Positions 1 to 7,765 of a stretch of 13,685 bases of DNA are shown here, in pieces. Below the pieces are notes generated by a model. The model was given only the letters and a program-made list of their open reading frames with translations, made no database searches and was not told where the DNA came from. The stretch is from the NCBI GenBank assembly GCA_027346765.1, contig DAIERN010000017.1, positions 1 through 13,685 on the forward strand. Direction: 5' to 3'. Origin of the DNA: Chloroflexota bacterium (GTDB taxonomy: Bacteria; Chloroflexota; Limnocylindria; Limnocylindrales; CSP1-4). The translations under genes were made by a program, and so were the position numbers. Every line of letters starts with the position of its first letter. Position 1 is the first letter of the stretch.

Positions 1-1861
1 AACGGTTGCCGAAGGACAGCTCGATTCCGGTGGGCACTGAACCTGGGGCGTCATGGCGCACTTTTTGATCGGCCCACTTGTAGTAGGCCGCGGGATTGGA
101 GCCGCCGCCAAGCAGGTTGAGGTTCCACTCCACTTCCACGTGCCCGTCGAATGGGCGAGAGGACGAAACGTGGACATCGACGCCTAGAACTCCCTGGTTC
201 CGTGTCGGACGCATCTCGCCGCAGCCGATGCTCTTGCGGACGCGAATGCCCTCGGCTTCCCGCGACAGGAAAACTGCCCACGGATCGACACTGTCGACCT
301 GCCACTGCCCGTTGACGAAGTCGCCCAATTCGACGCCCGTCGAATCGAGGATCCGAACCAGGCCGCTGCGGCGCTCGTGGTCGTCGTACACGAGCAGTTT
401 CGACAGGCCGACCTCCTTGGCCTGGAAGTTCTCATGGGGACTTAGTAGCTTGGTCTTCTTGGCCGCCGCCGCCTCCTCTGCCTCGCGCAGCTTCGCGTGG
501 TACGCCTCAGGCCGGCGACGCAGCACCGACGCGAGCGCCACCTGCGACGCGCGCAGGTCCCACGCCGAGATGCCGCCGCCCTCCGCCGGATCGACCAGGA
601 CCGTTTGACCGACCGTCCCGATGAGCACCTCGTCGCGGCCGTCGAGGTCGTAGTCGGCGACACCGTTCGCGGCCGCCGAGCCCAGCGCCAGATCCTCGGC
701 CGCGATCAGCTCAGCGAGCGTCGCCATGCGCAGGTGGACGAGGTAGATGCCGCCGAACAGGCCGTGCCAGTAGCAGTCGTTGGACTGGCCGCGGTACAGG
801 TGGTCCAGCGCTCGGTCGCGCTGCGCACCCGCCGGCATCGCCTCAACCAACGCCGACACGCGCAGCATCTGCTTGTGGAGGTCGTTCACCTCGCGGTAGC
901 GCGCGGCGAAGTTGCGCCACATGCCGCCGCGCAGGAAGCGCGCCGCGGGGGAGCCTGTCTCCACCGCGTCCTTGAGCAGCTCTGCAAACACGGGTGCCTC
1001 GTCCACAGGTAGCACCCACTGGGTCATCTCGACGTACGAGGCCGTGGGAACGTAGATCCGACCGATGGGCGGGTGGCCGGCCATCCAGTCGGACGGGGTC
1101 ACCGTGGTCAGCCAGTCGGAGTTGTCCTCCAGCGCCTTGAAACAGGTGTCGACCCAGGCGTCCTTGCCCCACGAGAGCTCGGCCGTGCCGGGCCAGCCGC
1201 CGAACTTCTCGCCGTCGTCGCCCATCGTCCCAAGCCGTTCGCCGTCGTCGGTGGCCGCGGCCCGCAGGTACGCGATGAGCTCGGGCACAGGTTGCCAGGG
1301 AATGCGGTAGCGCAGGCCTTTTTCCGTGCCGAAGATGGTCAGCAGCCGGCCCTGGTCGTCGGTGGTGTAGGTGCCCCACATCTCGTCCTCGGGAACGGAC
1401 GCGCCCCGCAGATGGTTGTCGTCGAGGACGGTGTAGGAGTACCCGGCATCGACGAGAGCCGTTGGCAACGACGGCTCCCAGACGCGTTCCGCCAGCCATG
1501 CACCCTTGGGCGCCACGCCGAAACGCCGCTCGAGGTCGCTGCGCATGCGGGTCAGCTGGCCCACGCGGTCACGATCAGGCAGGGCCGCGAGAATGGGCTC
1601 GAAGTGGCCGCCGCCCACGATCTCCACCTGGCCGCGCGCGACCAGCGCCCGCAGGCGATCCAGGAACTGCGGCTGGTTGGCGTCGATCCATTCGAGCAGC
1701 GGCGCGGTGTAGTGCAACGCCACGCGGACTTTGGGGTGGCGCTCCAGCGCCCCGACTATCGGCTCGTAGGCGTTGGCGAAGACCTCACCGATGACCCAGC
1801 CGAAGTTGCCCACCGGCTGGTGGTTGTGGAGGATCAGCGCGAGCGAGATGCGCGCCGTCAA
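1..1861 (-). CDS. GH57 alpha-amylase / 4-alpha-glucanotransferase (3' end cut by window edge)
   Basis: Cytoplasmic enzyme (no signal peptide) predicted to cleave or transfer alpha-1,4-glucan chains. About 620 codons are visible; relatives of the Thermococcus litoralis 4-alpha-glucanotransferase type have around 650-700, so only the C-terminal tip is missing. GH57 motifs appear in order: HNHQP (12-16), GGGHFEPIL (83-91), WLAERVWEP (122-130) with E125 as expected nucleophile, DDGEKFG (215-221) holding the acid/base Asp, and PTASYVEMTQW (272-282). A DUF1925-like middle (about 295-390) and a DUF1926-like beta-rich C-terminus (about 400 onward) follow, including an acidic DYDLDGRDE stretch. The TTG at 1861 is chosen because the conserved N-terminal strand and HNHQP begin just after it. 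It lies 13 bases after the glgP stop with no clear Shine-Dalgarno, so translation probably depends on glgP. Family is secure; hydrolase versus transferase is not decided by sequence. Confidence 0.88.
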   Translation of the reverse strand, partial: MTARISLALILHNHQPVGNFGWVIGEVFANAYEPIVGALERHPKVRVALHYTAPLLEWIDANQPQFLDRLRALVARGQVEIVGGGHFEPILAALPDRDRVGQLTRMRSDLERRFGVAPKGAWLAERVWEPSLPTALVDAGYSYTVLDDNHLRGASVPEDEMWGTYTTDDQGRLLTIFGTEKGLRYRIPWQPVPELIAYLRAAATDDGERLGTMGDDGEKFGGWPGTAELSWGKDAWVDTCFKALEDNSDWLTTVTPSDWMAGHPPIGRIYVPTASYVEMTQWVLPVDEAPVFAELLKDAVETGSPAARFLRGGMWRNFAARYREVNDLHKQMLRVSALVEAMPAGAQRDRALDHLYRGQSNDCYWHGLFGGIYLVHLRMATLAELIAAEDLALGSAAANGVADYDLDGRDEVLIGTVGQTVLVDPAEGGGISAWDLRASQVALASVLRRRPEAYHAKLREAEEAAAAKKTKLLSPHENFQAKEVGLSKLLVYDDHERRSGLVRILDSTGVELGDFVNGQWQVDSVDPWAVFLSREAEGIRVRKSIGCGEMRPTRNQGVLGVDVHVSSSRPFDGHVEVEWNLNLLGGGSNPAAYYKWADQKVRHDAPGSVPTGIELSFGNR

Positions 1862-1874
1862 TTGAGGCGCGCCG

Positions 1875-4049
1875 CTACGACGCCGCGGAGGCGCGTCCCG
1901 CCCTTGCCGTTTGCGGCGCCGCGTTCTGCGCCGCCGGCAGGTACAGCTGCTCGACGTACTCCTGCAGCATGCGGCTCGTCGAGAAGCGCCACATGGTCGT
2001 GGCCATTGACGCCTTCATCATCTCCAGCCAGCGGGTCGGGATGCCGTTCGCGTCGCGCTCGTAGTAGCGCGGCACGATCTCCGTCTCGAGCAGCCGGTAC
2101 AGGTCCTGCGCGTCGGCCCAGTCCTGCGCGCCCTCGTCCGCGCTCGTGTGGCGCGAGCCGATCGCCCAACCGTTGGTGCCGTCGTAGCCCTCGTCCCACC
2201 AGCCATCGAGGATCGAGCAGTTGATGATCCCGTTCATGGCCGCCTTCATGCCGCTCGTGCCCGACGCCTCCAACGGCCGGCGCGGGTTGTTCAGCCACAC
2301 GTCGACGCCTGACACGAGGTAGCGCCCGACGCGGATGTCGTAGTCCTCGAGCACGAACACGTGGTGGTCGAACTTTGGCGCGCGGCTCCTGGTGAAGATG
2401 TCCTGGATGACGCGCTGGCCGGGCCGATCGGCGGGATGGGCCTTGCCGGCGAACACGATCTGGACGGGCCGCTCAGCGTTGAGCAGGATGCGCGCCAGCC
2501 GTTCCTCGTCGGAAAAGATGAGCGACGCGCGCTTGTAGGTCGCGAAGCGGCGGGCGAAGCCGACCGTCAGCGCCTCCGGGTCGAGCGCCCCTGACAGCTC
2601 CTCGAGCAGCATGGGCGCCTCGCCGTGGCGTGCGAACTGGTTCTGAAGGCGGCGGCGCGAGAAGTAGGCGAGCTCGAGCTTCTGTCGGCGATGCGCCTCC
2701 CACAGCTGCGCATCGGGGATCTTGGCGAGGTCATTCCAGAACGGCTTGGTCGCCGCGTCCAGGTTGTCCAGGTCCGCGCCCAGGGTCTCGTACAAGGCGC
2801 GCGCCGGACCGCCCACCCAGGACGGCGGGTGAACGCCGTTAGTGATGCCCAGGATGGGCTTCTCGATCAGGCTCGACCAGGTGGCGTTGGCGGTCTGCGC
2901 GTGCAGGTGCGACACCGCATTTGCCCCGTTCGTCGTGCGCAGCGAGAACGCGGTCATGTCGAACTGGTGCGTGTCGTTGTCCGTGCCCCGGCCGCGCTCG
3001 ATGACGCGCTCGAGATCAAGGCCGCTGTCAGCGACGAGCGGCGCGGCAAGCCGGCGCACGAGGTCAGCGTCGAAGCGCTCGTTACCGGCGCTGACCGGGG
3101 TGTGGATCGTGAACACCGCGTTGCGCTTGACCTGCTCGAGCGCCTCGTCCTGCGCCAGCCCGCTGACCATCAGCTCGCGCGTCCGCTCGACGAGCATGAA
3201 CGCGCTGTGGCCCTCGTTCAGATGCCAGGCGCGCGGCTGGATGCCCAGGGCGCGCAGCGCGCGCGTGCCGCCCACGCCCAGCACCATCTCCTGGTGGAGG
3301 CGCATCTCGCGGCCGCGGACGTACAGGATGTGGGTGATGGGCCGGTCGGCCTCGTCGTTATCGGGGATGTCCGTATCCAGCAGCAGCAGCGGCACCCGGC
3401 CGACCTCGGCCAGCCAGACGGCGCACCACACCGTGCGGCCGGGCAGCTCCACACCTACGCGCAGCGGCCCGCCGTCCTCGCCCGCGACGCGCTTGAGCGG
3501 CAGCAAGCGCGGGTCGAAGTCGGGATAGGCGTGTTCCTGGTGGCCGTCGGCATCGATGGTCTGCCGAAAATAGCCATGGCGATAGAAGAGGCCCACGCCG
3601 ACGAACGGGATGGCCATGTCGCTGGCCGCCTTGAGATGGTCGCCGGCCAGGACGCCCAGGCCGCCCGAGTAGATACCCAGCGACTCGTGCAGGCCGTACT
3701 CAGCGCAGAAATAGGCGACCGGGCCGTCCAGCTGCTCGCCATGCTCGCGCTCGAACCAGTGGCCGGCGCCGTTGTCCATGTAGCGATCGAAGCCGTCGAG
3801 CAGCGTCCGGTACTCGGCCATGAGATCGACGTCGTCAAGGATCTCCGACCAGTCGCGCTGGACCTGCACCAATGGCACGGGATTGCGGTAGCGCAACCAC
3901 GAGCCGACGTCGATGCGCCGGAAGAGGACGCGCACCCGGGGGTGCCACATCCAATAGTGGTTGTACGCCAGTCGGTTCAGCCCGTCGAGCTGAGGGGGTA
4001 GTCGGACGCCCTGCGGAGGCAGGGTCGGAATATCAATCCTTCGAAGCAC
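1875..4049 (-). CDS. glgP: alpha-glucan (glycogen/maltodextrin) phosphorylase, DUF3417-containing
   Basis: Releases glucose-1-phosphate from alpha-1,4-glucans by phosphorolysis with pyridoxal phosphate (GT35). The 724-residue protein belongs to the shorter alpha-glucan family phosphorylases with an N-terminal DUF3417 region (about 13-115; LNRLAYNHYWMWHP is typical). The phosphorylase core follows: GIYSGGLGVLAGDH (125-138), HLNEGHSAF (276-284), RFATYKRA (501-508) and the PLP-lysine motif GTSGMKAAMNG (597-607, K602 expected Schiff base). The start is GTG at 4049; no Shine-Dalgarno precedes it, but a TAGCAT hexamer ends 9 bases upstream. It heads an operon with the GH57 gene and is divergent from glgA across 43 bases. 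The last 20 residues are Ala/Arg-rich and probably disordered. Long open frames on the opposite strand here are composition shadows. Confidence 0.95.
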   Translation of the reverse strand: MLRRIDIPTLPPQGVRLPPQLDGLNRLAYNHYWMWHPRVRVLFRRIDVGSWLRYRNPVPLVQVQRDWSEILDDVDLMAEYRTLLDGFDRYMDNGAGHWFEREHGEQLDGPVAYFCAEYGLHESLGIYSGGLGVLAGDHLKAASDMAIPFVGVGLFYRHGYFRQTIDADGHQEHAYPDFDPRLLPLKRVAGEDGGPLRVGVELPGRTVWCAVWLAEVGRVPLLLLDTDIPDNDEADRPITHILYVRGREMRLHQEMVLGVGGTRALRALGIQPRAWHLNEGHSAFMLVERTRELMVSGLAQDEALEQVKRNAVFTIHTPVSAGNERFDADLVRRLAAPLVADSGLDLERVIERGRGTDNDTHQFDMTAFSLRTTNGANAVSHLHAQTANATWSSLIEKPILGITNGVHPPSWVGGPARALYETLGADLDNLDAATKPFWNDLAKIPDAQLWEAHRRQKLELAYFSRRRLQNQFARHGEAPMLLEELSGALDPEALTVGFARRFATYKRASLIFSDEERLARILLNAERPVQIVFAGKAHPADRPGQRVIQDIFTRSRAPKFDHHVFVLEDYDIRVGRYLVSGVDVWLNNPRRPLEASGTSGMKAAMNGIINCSILDGWWDEGYDGTNGWAIGSRHTSADEGAQDWADAQDLYRLLETEIVPRYYERDANGIPTRWLEMMKASMATTMWRFSTSRMLQEYVEQLYLPAAQNAAPQTARAGRASAAS

Positions 4050-4058
4050 GGGAGTCAG

Positions 4059-4064
4059 ATGCTA
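4059..4064 (-). promoter_or_regulatory. putative -10 hexamer of a leaderless or near-leaderless glgP promoter
   Basis: Read on the minus strand this is again TAGCAT, the mirror copy in the other palindrome arm, ending exactly 9 bases before the glgP GTG. No Shine-Dalgarno precedes the GTG. The expected -35 position (around 4082-4087) has no consensus match. The identical spacing on both sides makes chance less likely, but a palindrome forces the two hexamers to be identical, so they are not independent evidence. Confidence 0.5.
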
Positions 4065-4077
4065 GCGCAGGCAGCGC

Positions 4078-4083
4078 TAGCAT
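4078..4083 (+). promoter_or_regulatory. putative -10 hexamer of a leaderless or near-leaderless glgA promoter
   Basis: TAGCAT fits the TANNNT -10 pattern and ends 9 bases before the glgA ATG, so a normal start point 6-8 bases downstream would fall at or 1-3 bases before the start codon. No Shine-Dalgarno lies upstream of glgA, which agrees with leaderless translation. The -35 region at normal spacing (around 4054-4060) is poor, suggesting activator dependence or an alternative sigma factor. No experimental support. Confidence 0.5.
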
Positions 4084-4092
4084 CGCGCCTTC

Positions 4093-5520
4093 ATGCGCAT
4101 TGCGATGGTCGCGTCCGAATGTGAGCCGTATGCCAAGACCGGCGGACTGGCCGACGTTGTTGACGCTCTCTCGCGGGCGTTGGGCGAGCTGGGCCACGAG
4201 GTCGACGTGTACCTGCCCATGTACCGCGGCATACAGGTCCCCGCGCCGGCTGAGACGCTGTCGCTCGAGGTTCCCATGGGCACGGGCTTGGTGCCGGTCA
4301 CGCTGCGCAGCGGCCGCGGCCACGGCTACCGCCTGCGGCTGGTCGATCACGCAGCGAGCTTCGACCGGCCCGACTACTACCTCGTCGAGCCCGGCGTGGG
4401 CCCGGACTATCCCGACAACGGCTGGCGCTTCACCCTCTTGGGCCGCGCGGCGCTGGAGGCGATGCGCGTCGAGAACCGGGTCGCCGACGTGCTCCACGGC
4501 CACGACTGGGAGGCGGCGCCGGCGATTCTTGGCCTCGTCCACCGTTACGGCGCTGATCCCCTGTTCAGCCGCGTCGCGACGGTGCTGACGTGTCACAACC
4601 TGGCGTACCACGGCTGGGTGCCGCGCGATCAGGTGGCGCCGCAGCTCGACCTGCCGGACGGCGTCGGCAACGCGGACGGCGTGGACCTGCTGCGCGAAGG
4701 TCTGATCGCCGCGGACCTCGCCACGACGGTCAGCCCCACCTTCGCGCGCGAGTCGCTTGAAGGCGAGCTGGGCGCGGGCCTCGATGACGTGCTGCGCCAT
4801 GGAGCGGCCACGGGCAGGTACATGGGCATCATCAATGGACTTGACAACGAGCTCTGGAACCCCGCGACCGACGCCGACTTGCCCGCGCGTTACTCAGCGA
4901 GCGACATGGTCGGCAAGCAGGTGTGCAAGGTAGCCCTGGCGGCTGAGCTGGGGCTCGATCCGGACGGCCCGATCCTGGCCATGGTCTCGCGGCTCGACCC
5001 CCAGAAGGGCTTCGACCTCTTGGCCGCGGCGGCGCCGGGCATCCTCGACCTGGGCGCGCGGATATGTGTGCTTGGGACCGGTGACAAGCGGTTGGTCGGT
5101 GAGCTTCAGCTCCTCGCCCGCGCCAATCCCGGCCGATTGGCTGTGGTCGACCGGTTCGATCGGGCTCTGGCGCGACGCATGTACGCCGGCGCAGACTCCT
5201 TCCTGATGCCATCCCGTTTCGAACCGTGCGGCCAGAGCCAGATGATCGCCATGCGCTATGGCACGCCACCCATCGTCCGCTTCACGGGCGGCCTGGTTGA
5301 CACGGTCATCGACGCCGACCAGGACCCGATCAATGGCACCGGCTTTGGCTTCGGCCCGGCCGACCCGCGCGCCCTGGAGGCGACGGTGGGTCGCGCGCTG
5401 GCTGCCTTCGCTGAGGCCGACCGCTGGGCGCGCGTTGTCAGAAACGCCATGGCGACCGACTTCTCGTGGCGCCGTCCGGCGCTTGACTACGTCGCGGCTT
5501 ACCGTAGGCTGCTGAGCTGA
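4093..5520 (+). CDS. glgA: glycogen/starch synthase, GT5 (GT-B fold)
   Basis: Transfers glucose from ADP-glucose to the non-reducing end of an alpha-1,4-glucan. The 475 residues are close to the usual bacterial length of about 477. The N-terminal nucleotide-sugar loop is KTGGLADV (15-22); HGHDWEAAP (135-143) lies in the acceptor side of the cleft. The C-terminal GT-B half has SRLDPQKGFD (299-308, with R300 and K305) and PSRFEPCGQSQM (373-384), where E377 is the conserved catalytic-region glutamate, followed by TGGLVDTV (398-405). The ATG at 4093 puts the first conserved strand at residue 2. It is the first gene of a four-gene operon, and its TGA overlaps the next ATG by one base (TGATG). Neither glgC nor glgB is in the window. 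Confidence 0.96.
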   Translation: MRIAMVASECEPYAKTGGLADVVDALSRALGELGHEVDVYLPMYRGIQVPAPAETLSLEVPMGTGLVPVTLRSGRGHGYRLRLVDHAASFDRPDYYLVEPGVGPDYPDNGWRFTLLGRAALEAMRVENRVADVLHGHDWEAAPAILGLVHRYGADPLFSRVATVLTCHNLAYHGWVPRDQVAPQLDLPDGVGNADGVDLLREGLIAADLATTVSPTFARESLEGELGAGLDDVLRHGAATGRYMGIINGLDNELWNPATDADLPARYSASDMVGKQVCKVALAAELGLDPDGPILAMVSRLDPQKGFDLLAAAAPGILDLGARICVLGTGDKRLVGELQLLARANPGRLAVVDRFDRALARRMYAGADSFLMPSRFEPCGQSQMIAMRYGTPPIVRFTGGLVDTVIDADQDPINGTGFGFGPADPRALEATVGRALAAFAEADRWARVVRNAMATDFSWRRPALDYVAAYRRLLS

Positions 5521-6986
5521 TGCGCGGCGCGATCGCTACCACGCTCGCCGTTGCCCTCCTGGGTTTCGGCGTCCCGCCGAGCGCGTTTGCCGCCGCCGCC
5601 GCGATCGGCGGGTTCCGGGTCATCAACAGCCCCTTCACCGCGGACGATGTCAGCACCCGCCACAACGCGGGGCTGAAGCTGACCTTGTTGCGACCGGCGC
5701 AGGTGACGCTCAACATCGAGACACCGGCCGGTGCGGTCGTTCGCCACGTCGCGGCGGCGGTCCAACGTACCGCGGGGAGGTACCGCTGGCGGTGGGCAGG
5801 CCAAAGGGACGACGGTGCGTACGCGCCGGATGGCGATTACGTGGCGCACCTCGTTGTCAGGGGCGACTTCGGTGTCGAAGAGTCCACGGCGCCGTTGCGC
5901 AAGGGCATGCCGCCCATCTACCCCGCCAACCCTGGCGCGATCACGATCCTCGTCAACCCCGGCCACGGCGGCCCGAAGACCGGCGCGGCGACAAAGGCAG
6001 TCACCGAGAAGTTTCTCAATCTCGACATCGGCCTGCGCCTGCAGCGGCTGCTCCTCGCGGCCGGCGTGAACGTGGTGATGACCCGGACGACGGATGTCCA
6101 CATTCCCGATCCTGAATTCGACGTGAACGGCGATGGCGTGGTCGGGCCGCCACCGCACCAGGACGACTGGGACGGCCTCGCCTACCGCATCGACATGGGT
6201 AACGAGGCGCGTGCCGACCTGCACATCTTCAATCACAACAACGGCGCGGGCTGCCGCTGCCGGCGGGGCACGATGACCTTCACCGGCTTCCAGCGCTCGT
6301 GGACACCCGAAGGCATGGCCTTCGCCACCGATGTCCAGGCCGAGCAGATCAGCCAGCTCGACACCTTCCGCAGCGCCTCCTACTACCCCATCGACTGGGG
6401 CGTCCGCAACGGCAAGGCCTACTACACGCTGTCGCCGTACTCACTGACCGTGCCCACGCCACCGCTCGAGCCGCGACCTGCCTTGCAGCCGACGATCCTG
6501 ACCGAGTCGCTCTACGTCAGCGATGCGGTCGAGCGCGGCCTGCTGCTGCGACCCGCGGTCCGCGAGGCGCTGGCAATCGCGATGTACCTGGGCATTCGCG
6601 ACTACCTGGCGACGCGCGACTACGGCATTCGCTATGAGCTCGTTGACGCGCCGGCCAGCCTGCCGGCGAATGGGGCGGCCGACTACCAGGTCGCGCTGAC
6701 CAACACCGGCAACCAGACTTCGTCGGGCTGGCAGCTCCAGCTCCACAGCGTTCCCGCCGTGCCGTTCTACGACGGCTCGGAGGCCATTGGCGATCCCATG
6801 GGCAGCGTCGCCATTCCCGACGGCCTTGCGCCCGGCCAGACCACGACGCTCACCGTGCATGCCGTCGCCCCGTCCTCGCCCGGTGCGTGGCTGGTCAAGG
6901 GTGACGTGCTCATCGGCGGCTCGGATCGCCCGTATCTCTCGCAGCGCGGCGTCGTCGCCTTACAGGTACCGTTGACGACGCAATGA
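5520..6986 (+). CDS. secreted N-acetylmuramoyl-L-alanine amidase (Amidase_3) with Ig-like flanking domains
   Basis: Predicted zinc amidase cutting the MurNAc-L-Ala bond of peptidoglycan outside the membrane. The 488 residues start with a signal peptide (MRGAIATTLAVALLGFG..., cleavage probably near 24-28). An N-terminal beta domain (about 30-125) resembles the FlgD-type Ig fold, ending in a G-x-Y-x-W and D-G-Y-x-P-D-G-D-Y pattern. The catalytic domain (about 140-365) shows NPGHGG (H149), TEK (E163), FNHNNGA (H239) and ILTESLYVSD (E329), matching the three zinc ligands and the catalytic glutamate. An insertion near 200-213 carries a D-x-N-x-D-G calcium-loop-like sequence. A C-terminal beta-rich region (about 370-488) resembles NEW3/CARDB-type domains. 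ATG overlaps the glgA stop; the end overlaps fabI by 4 bases (ATGA). Its place behind glgA suggests co-expression with polymer synthesis, not a shared pathway. Confidence 0.88.
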   Translation: MRGAIATTLAVALLGFGVPPSAFAAAAAIGGFRVINSPFTADDVSTRHNAGLKLTLLRPAQVTLNIETPAGAVVRHVAAAVQRTAGRYRWRWAGQRDDGAYAPDGDYVAHLVVRGDFGVEESTAPLRKGMPPIYPANPGAITILVNPGHGGPKTGAATKAVTEKFLNLDIGLRLQRLLLAAGVNVVMTRTTDVHIPDPEFDVNGDGVVGPPPHQDDWDGLAYRIDMGNEARADLHIFNHNNGAGCRCRRGTMTFTGFQRSWTPEGMAFATDVQAEQISQLDTFRSASYYPIDWGVRNGKAYYTLSPYSLTVPTPPLEPRPALQPTILTESLYVSDAVERGLLLRPAVREALAIAMYLGIRDYLATRDYGIRYELVDAPASLPANGAADYQVALTNTGNQTSSGWQLQLHSVPAVPFYDGSEAIGDPMGSVAIPDGLAPGQTTTLTVHAVAPSSPGAWLVKGDVLIGGSDRPYLSQRGVVALQVPLTTQ

Positions 6987-7765
6987 AGCTCCTCGAAAAC
7001 AAGAAGGCGCTGATCTTTGGCGTCGCCAACGACCATTCCATCGCCTGGGGCATCGCCAAAGCGCTGCATGAGCAGGGCGCGTCAATCGGCTTCTCGTCGA
7101 TCGAGATGCTGATCGAGAAGCGCGTCCGGCCACTTGCCGAATCGCTGGGTTCCACCTTCGTTGAGCCATGCGACGTCCAGCAGGACGCGGACATCGAGCG
7201 CGTCTTTGCGCGGTGGCAAAAGGAACAGGGCACGCTCGACGTCCTGGTCCACGCGCTGGCGTTCGCGCGGCGCGAGGATCTCGACGGCCGCTTCGTCGAC
7301 ACGTCGCGCGCCGGCTTCATGCTCGCCCTCGACGTCAGCGCCTACTCGATGGTCGCGCTGGCTCGCGCTGCCGCGCCGCTGATGCCCAACGGCGGCTCGA
7401 TGATGACCCTCAGCTATTACGGCGCCGAGAAGGTGGTCGCGAACTACAACGTGATGGGCGTGGCCAAGTCCGCGCTCGAATCGTCGGTGCGCTACCTTGC
7501 CGCGGACCTGGGGCCGCAGAACATCCGCGTCAACGCGATCTCTGCCGGGCCAATCCGCACCCTCGCGGCGAGCGGCATCGCCGGGTTCAAACAGATGTAC
7601 GGCAAGTTCAAGGACATCGCGCCCATGCGCCAGAGCATCACCATCGAAGACGTGGGCGGCACGGCCGTCTACCTGGCGAGCGACCTGTCGCGCAACGTCA
7701 CTGGTGAGACCGTTTACGTGGACGGCGGCTTCAACGTCCTCGGGGTGCCGACGCCCGACGAATGA
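6983..7765 (+). CDS. fabI: enoyl-[acyl-carrier-protein] reductase (NADH), FabI type
   Basis: Last reductive step of each type II fatty-acid elongation cycle: trans-2-enoyl-ACP to acyl-ACP. The 260-residue short-chain dehydrogenase-fold protein is full length for FabI. The cofactor-binding start GVANDHSIAWGIA (13-25) is FabI-specific and differs from the GxxxGxG of FabG. The catalytic pattern is SYYGAEK (144-150) with Y145, then Y155-x6-K162 in YNVMGVAK, aligned one residue from E. coli Tyr146/Tyr156/Lys163. NAISAGPIRTLAASGI (184-199) and the C-terminal DVGGTAVYLASD and VDGGF stretches are also typical. The start overlaps the amidase stop (ATGA) and the end overlaps the next gene the same way, so it is translationally coupled. 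Confidence in FabI over other SDRs is high. Confidence 0.95.
   Translation: MKLLENKKALIFGVANDHSIAWGIAKALHEQGASIGFSSIEMLIEKRVRPLAESLGSTFVEPCDVQQDADIERVFARWQKEQGTLDVLVHALAFARREDLDGRFVDTSRAGFMLALDVSAYSMVALARAAAPLMPNGGSMMTLSYYGAEKVVANYNVMGVAKSALESSVRYLAADLGPQNIRVNAISAGPIRTLAASGIAGFKQMYGKFKDIAPMRQSITIEDVGGTAVYLASDLSRNVTGETVYVDGGFNVLGVPTPDE

Larger units (their letters stand above)
4058..4084. promoter_or_regulatory. perfect 11-bp inverted repeat between divergent glgP and glgA (operator or hairpin)
   Basis: Arms GATGCTAGCGC (4058-4068) and GCGCTAGCATC (4074-4084) are exact reverse complements around a 5-base spacer AGGCA. The element occupies most of the 43 bases between the glgP GTG (4049) and the glgA ATG (4093) and is centred exactly between them. 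The symmetry shows directly in the bases. That it binds a dimeric regulator controlling both directions is inferred; a bidirectional RNA hairpin is the alternative. I saw no second copy in the window. Confidence 0.8.

Noticed and set aside
843..1499. 218-codon minus-strand open frame in another frame of the GH57 gene
   Set aside because: The GH57 frame carries all five family motifs through this stretch; this one is an out-of-frame shadow.
1073..2224. 383-codon plus-strand open frame opposite the GH57 gene and glgP end
   Set aside because: Spans the junction of two well-supported minus-strand genes, is low complexity (Arg/Ala/Ser/Pro) at its end, and matches no family I know.
2625..4001. 458-codon open frame on the plus strand opposite glgP
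   Set aside because: It is fully antisense to a clear phosphorylase with intact motifs; its translation has no recognisable domain and is what high-GC third positions produce in the complementary frame.
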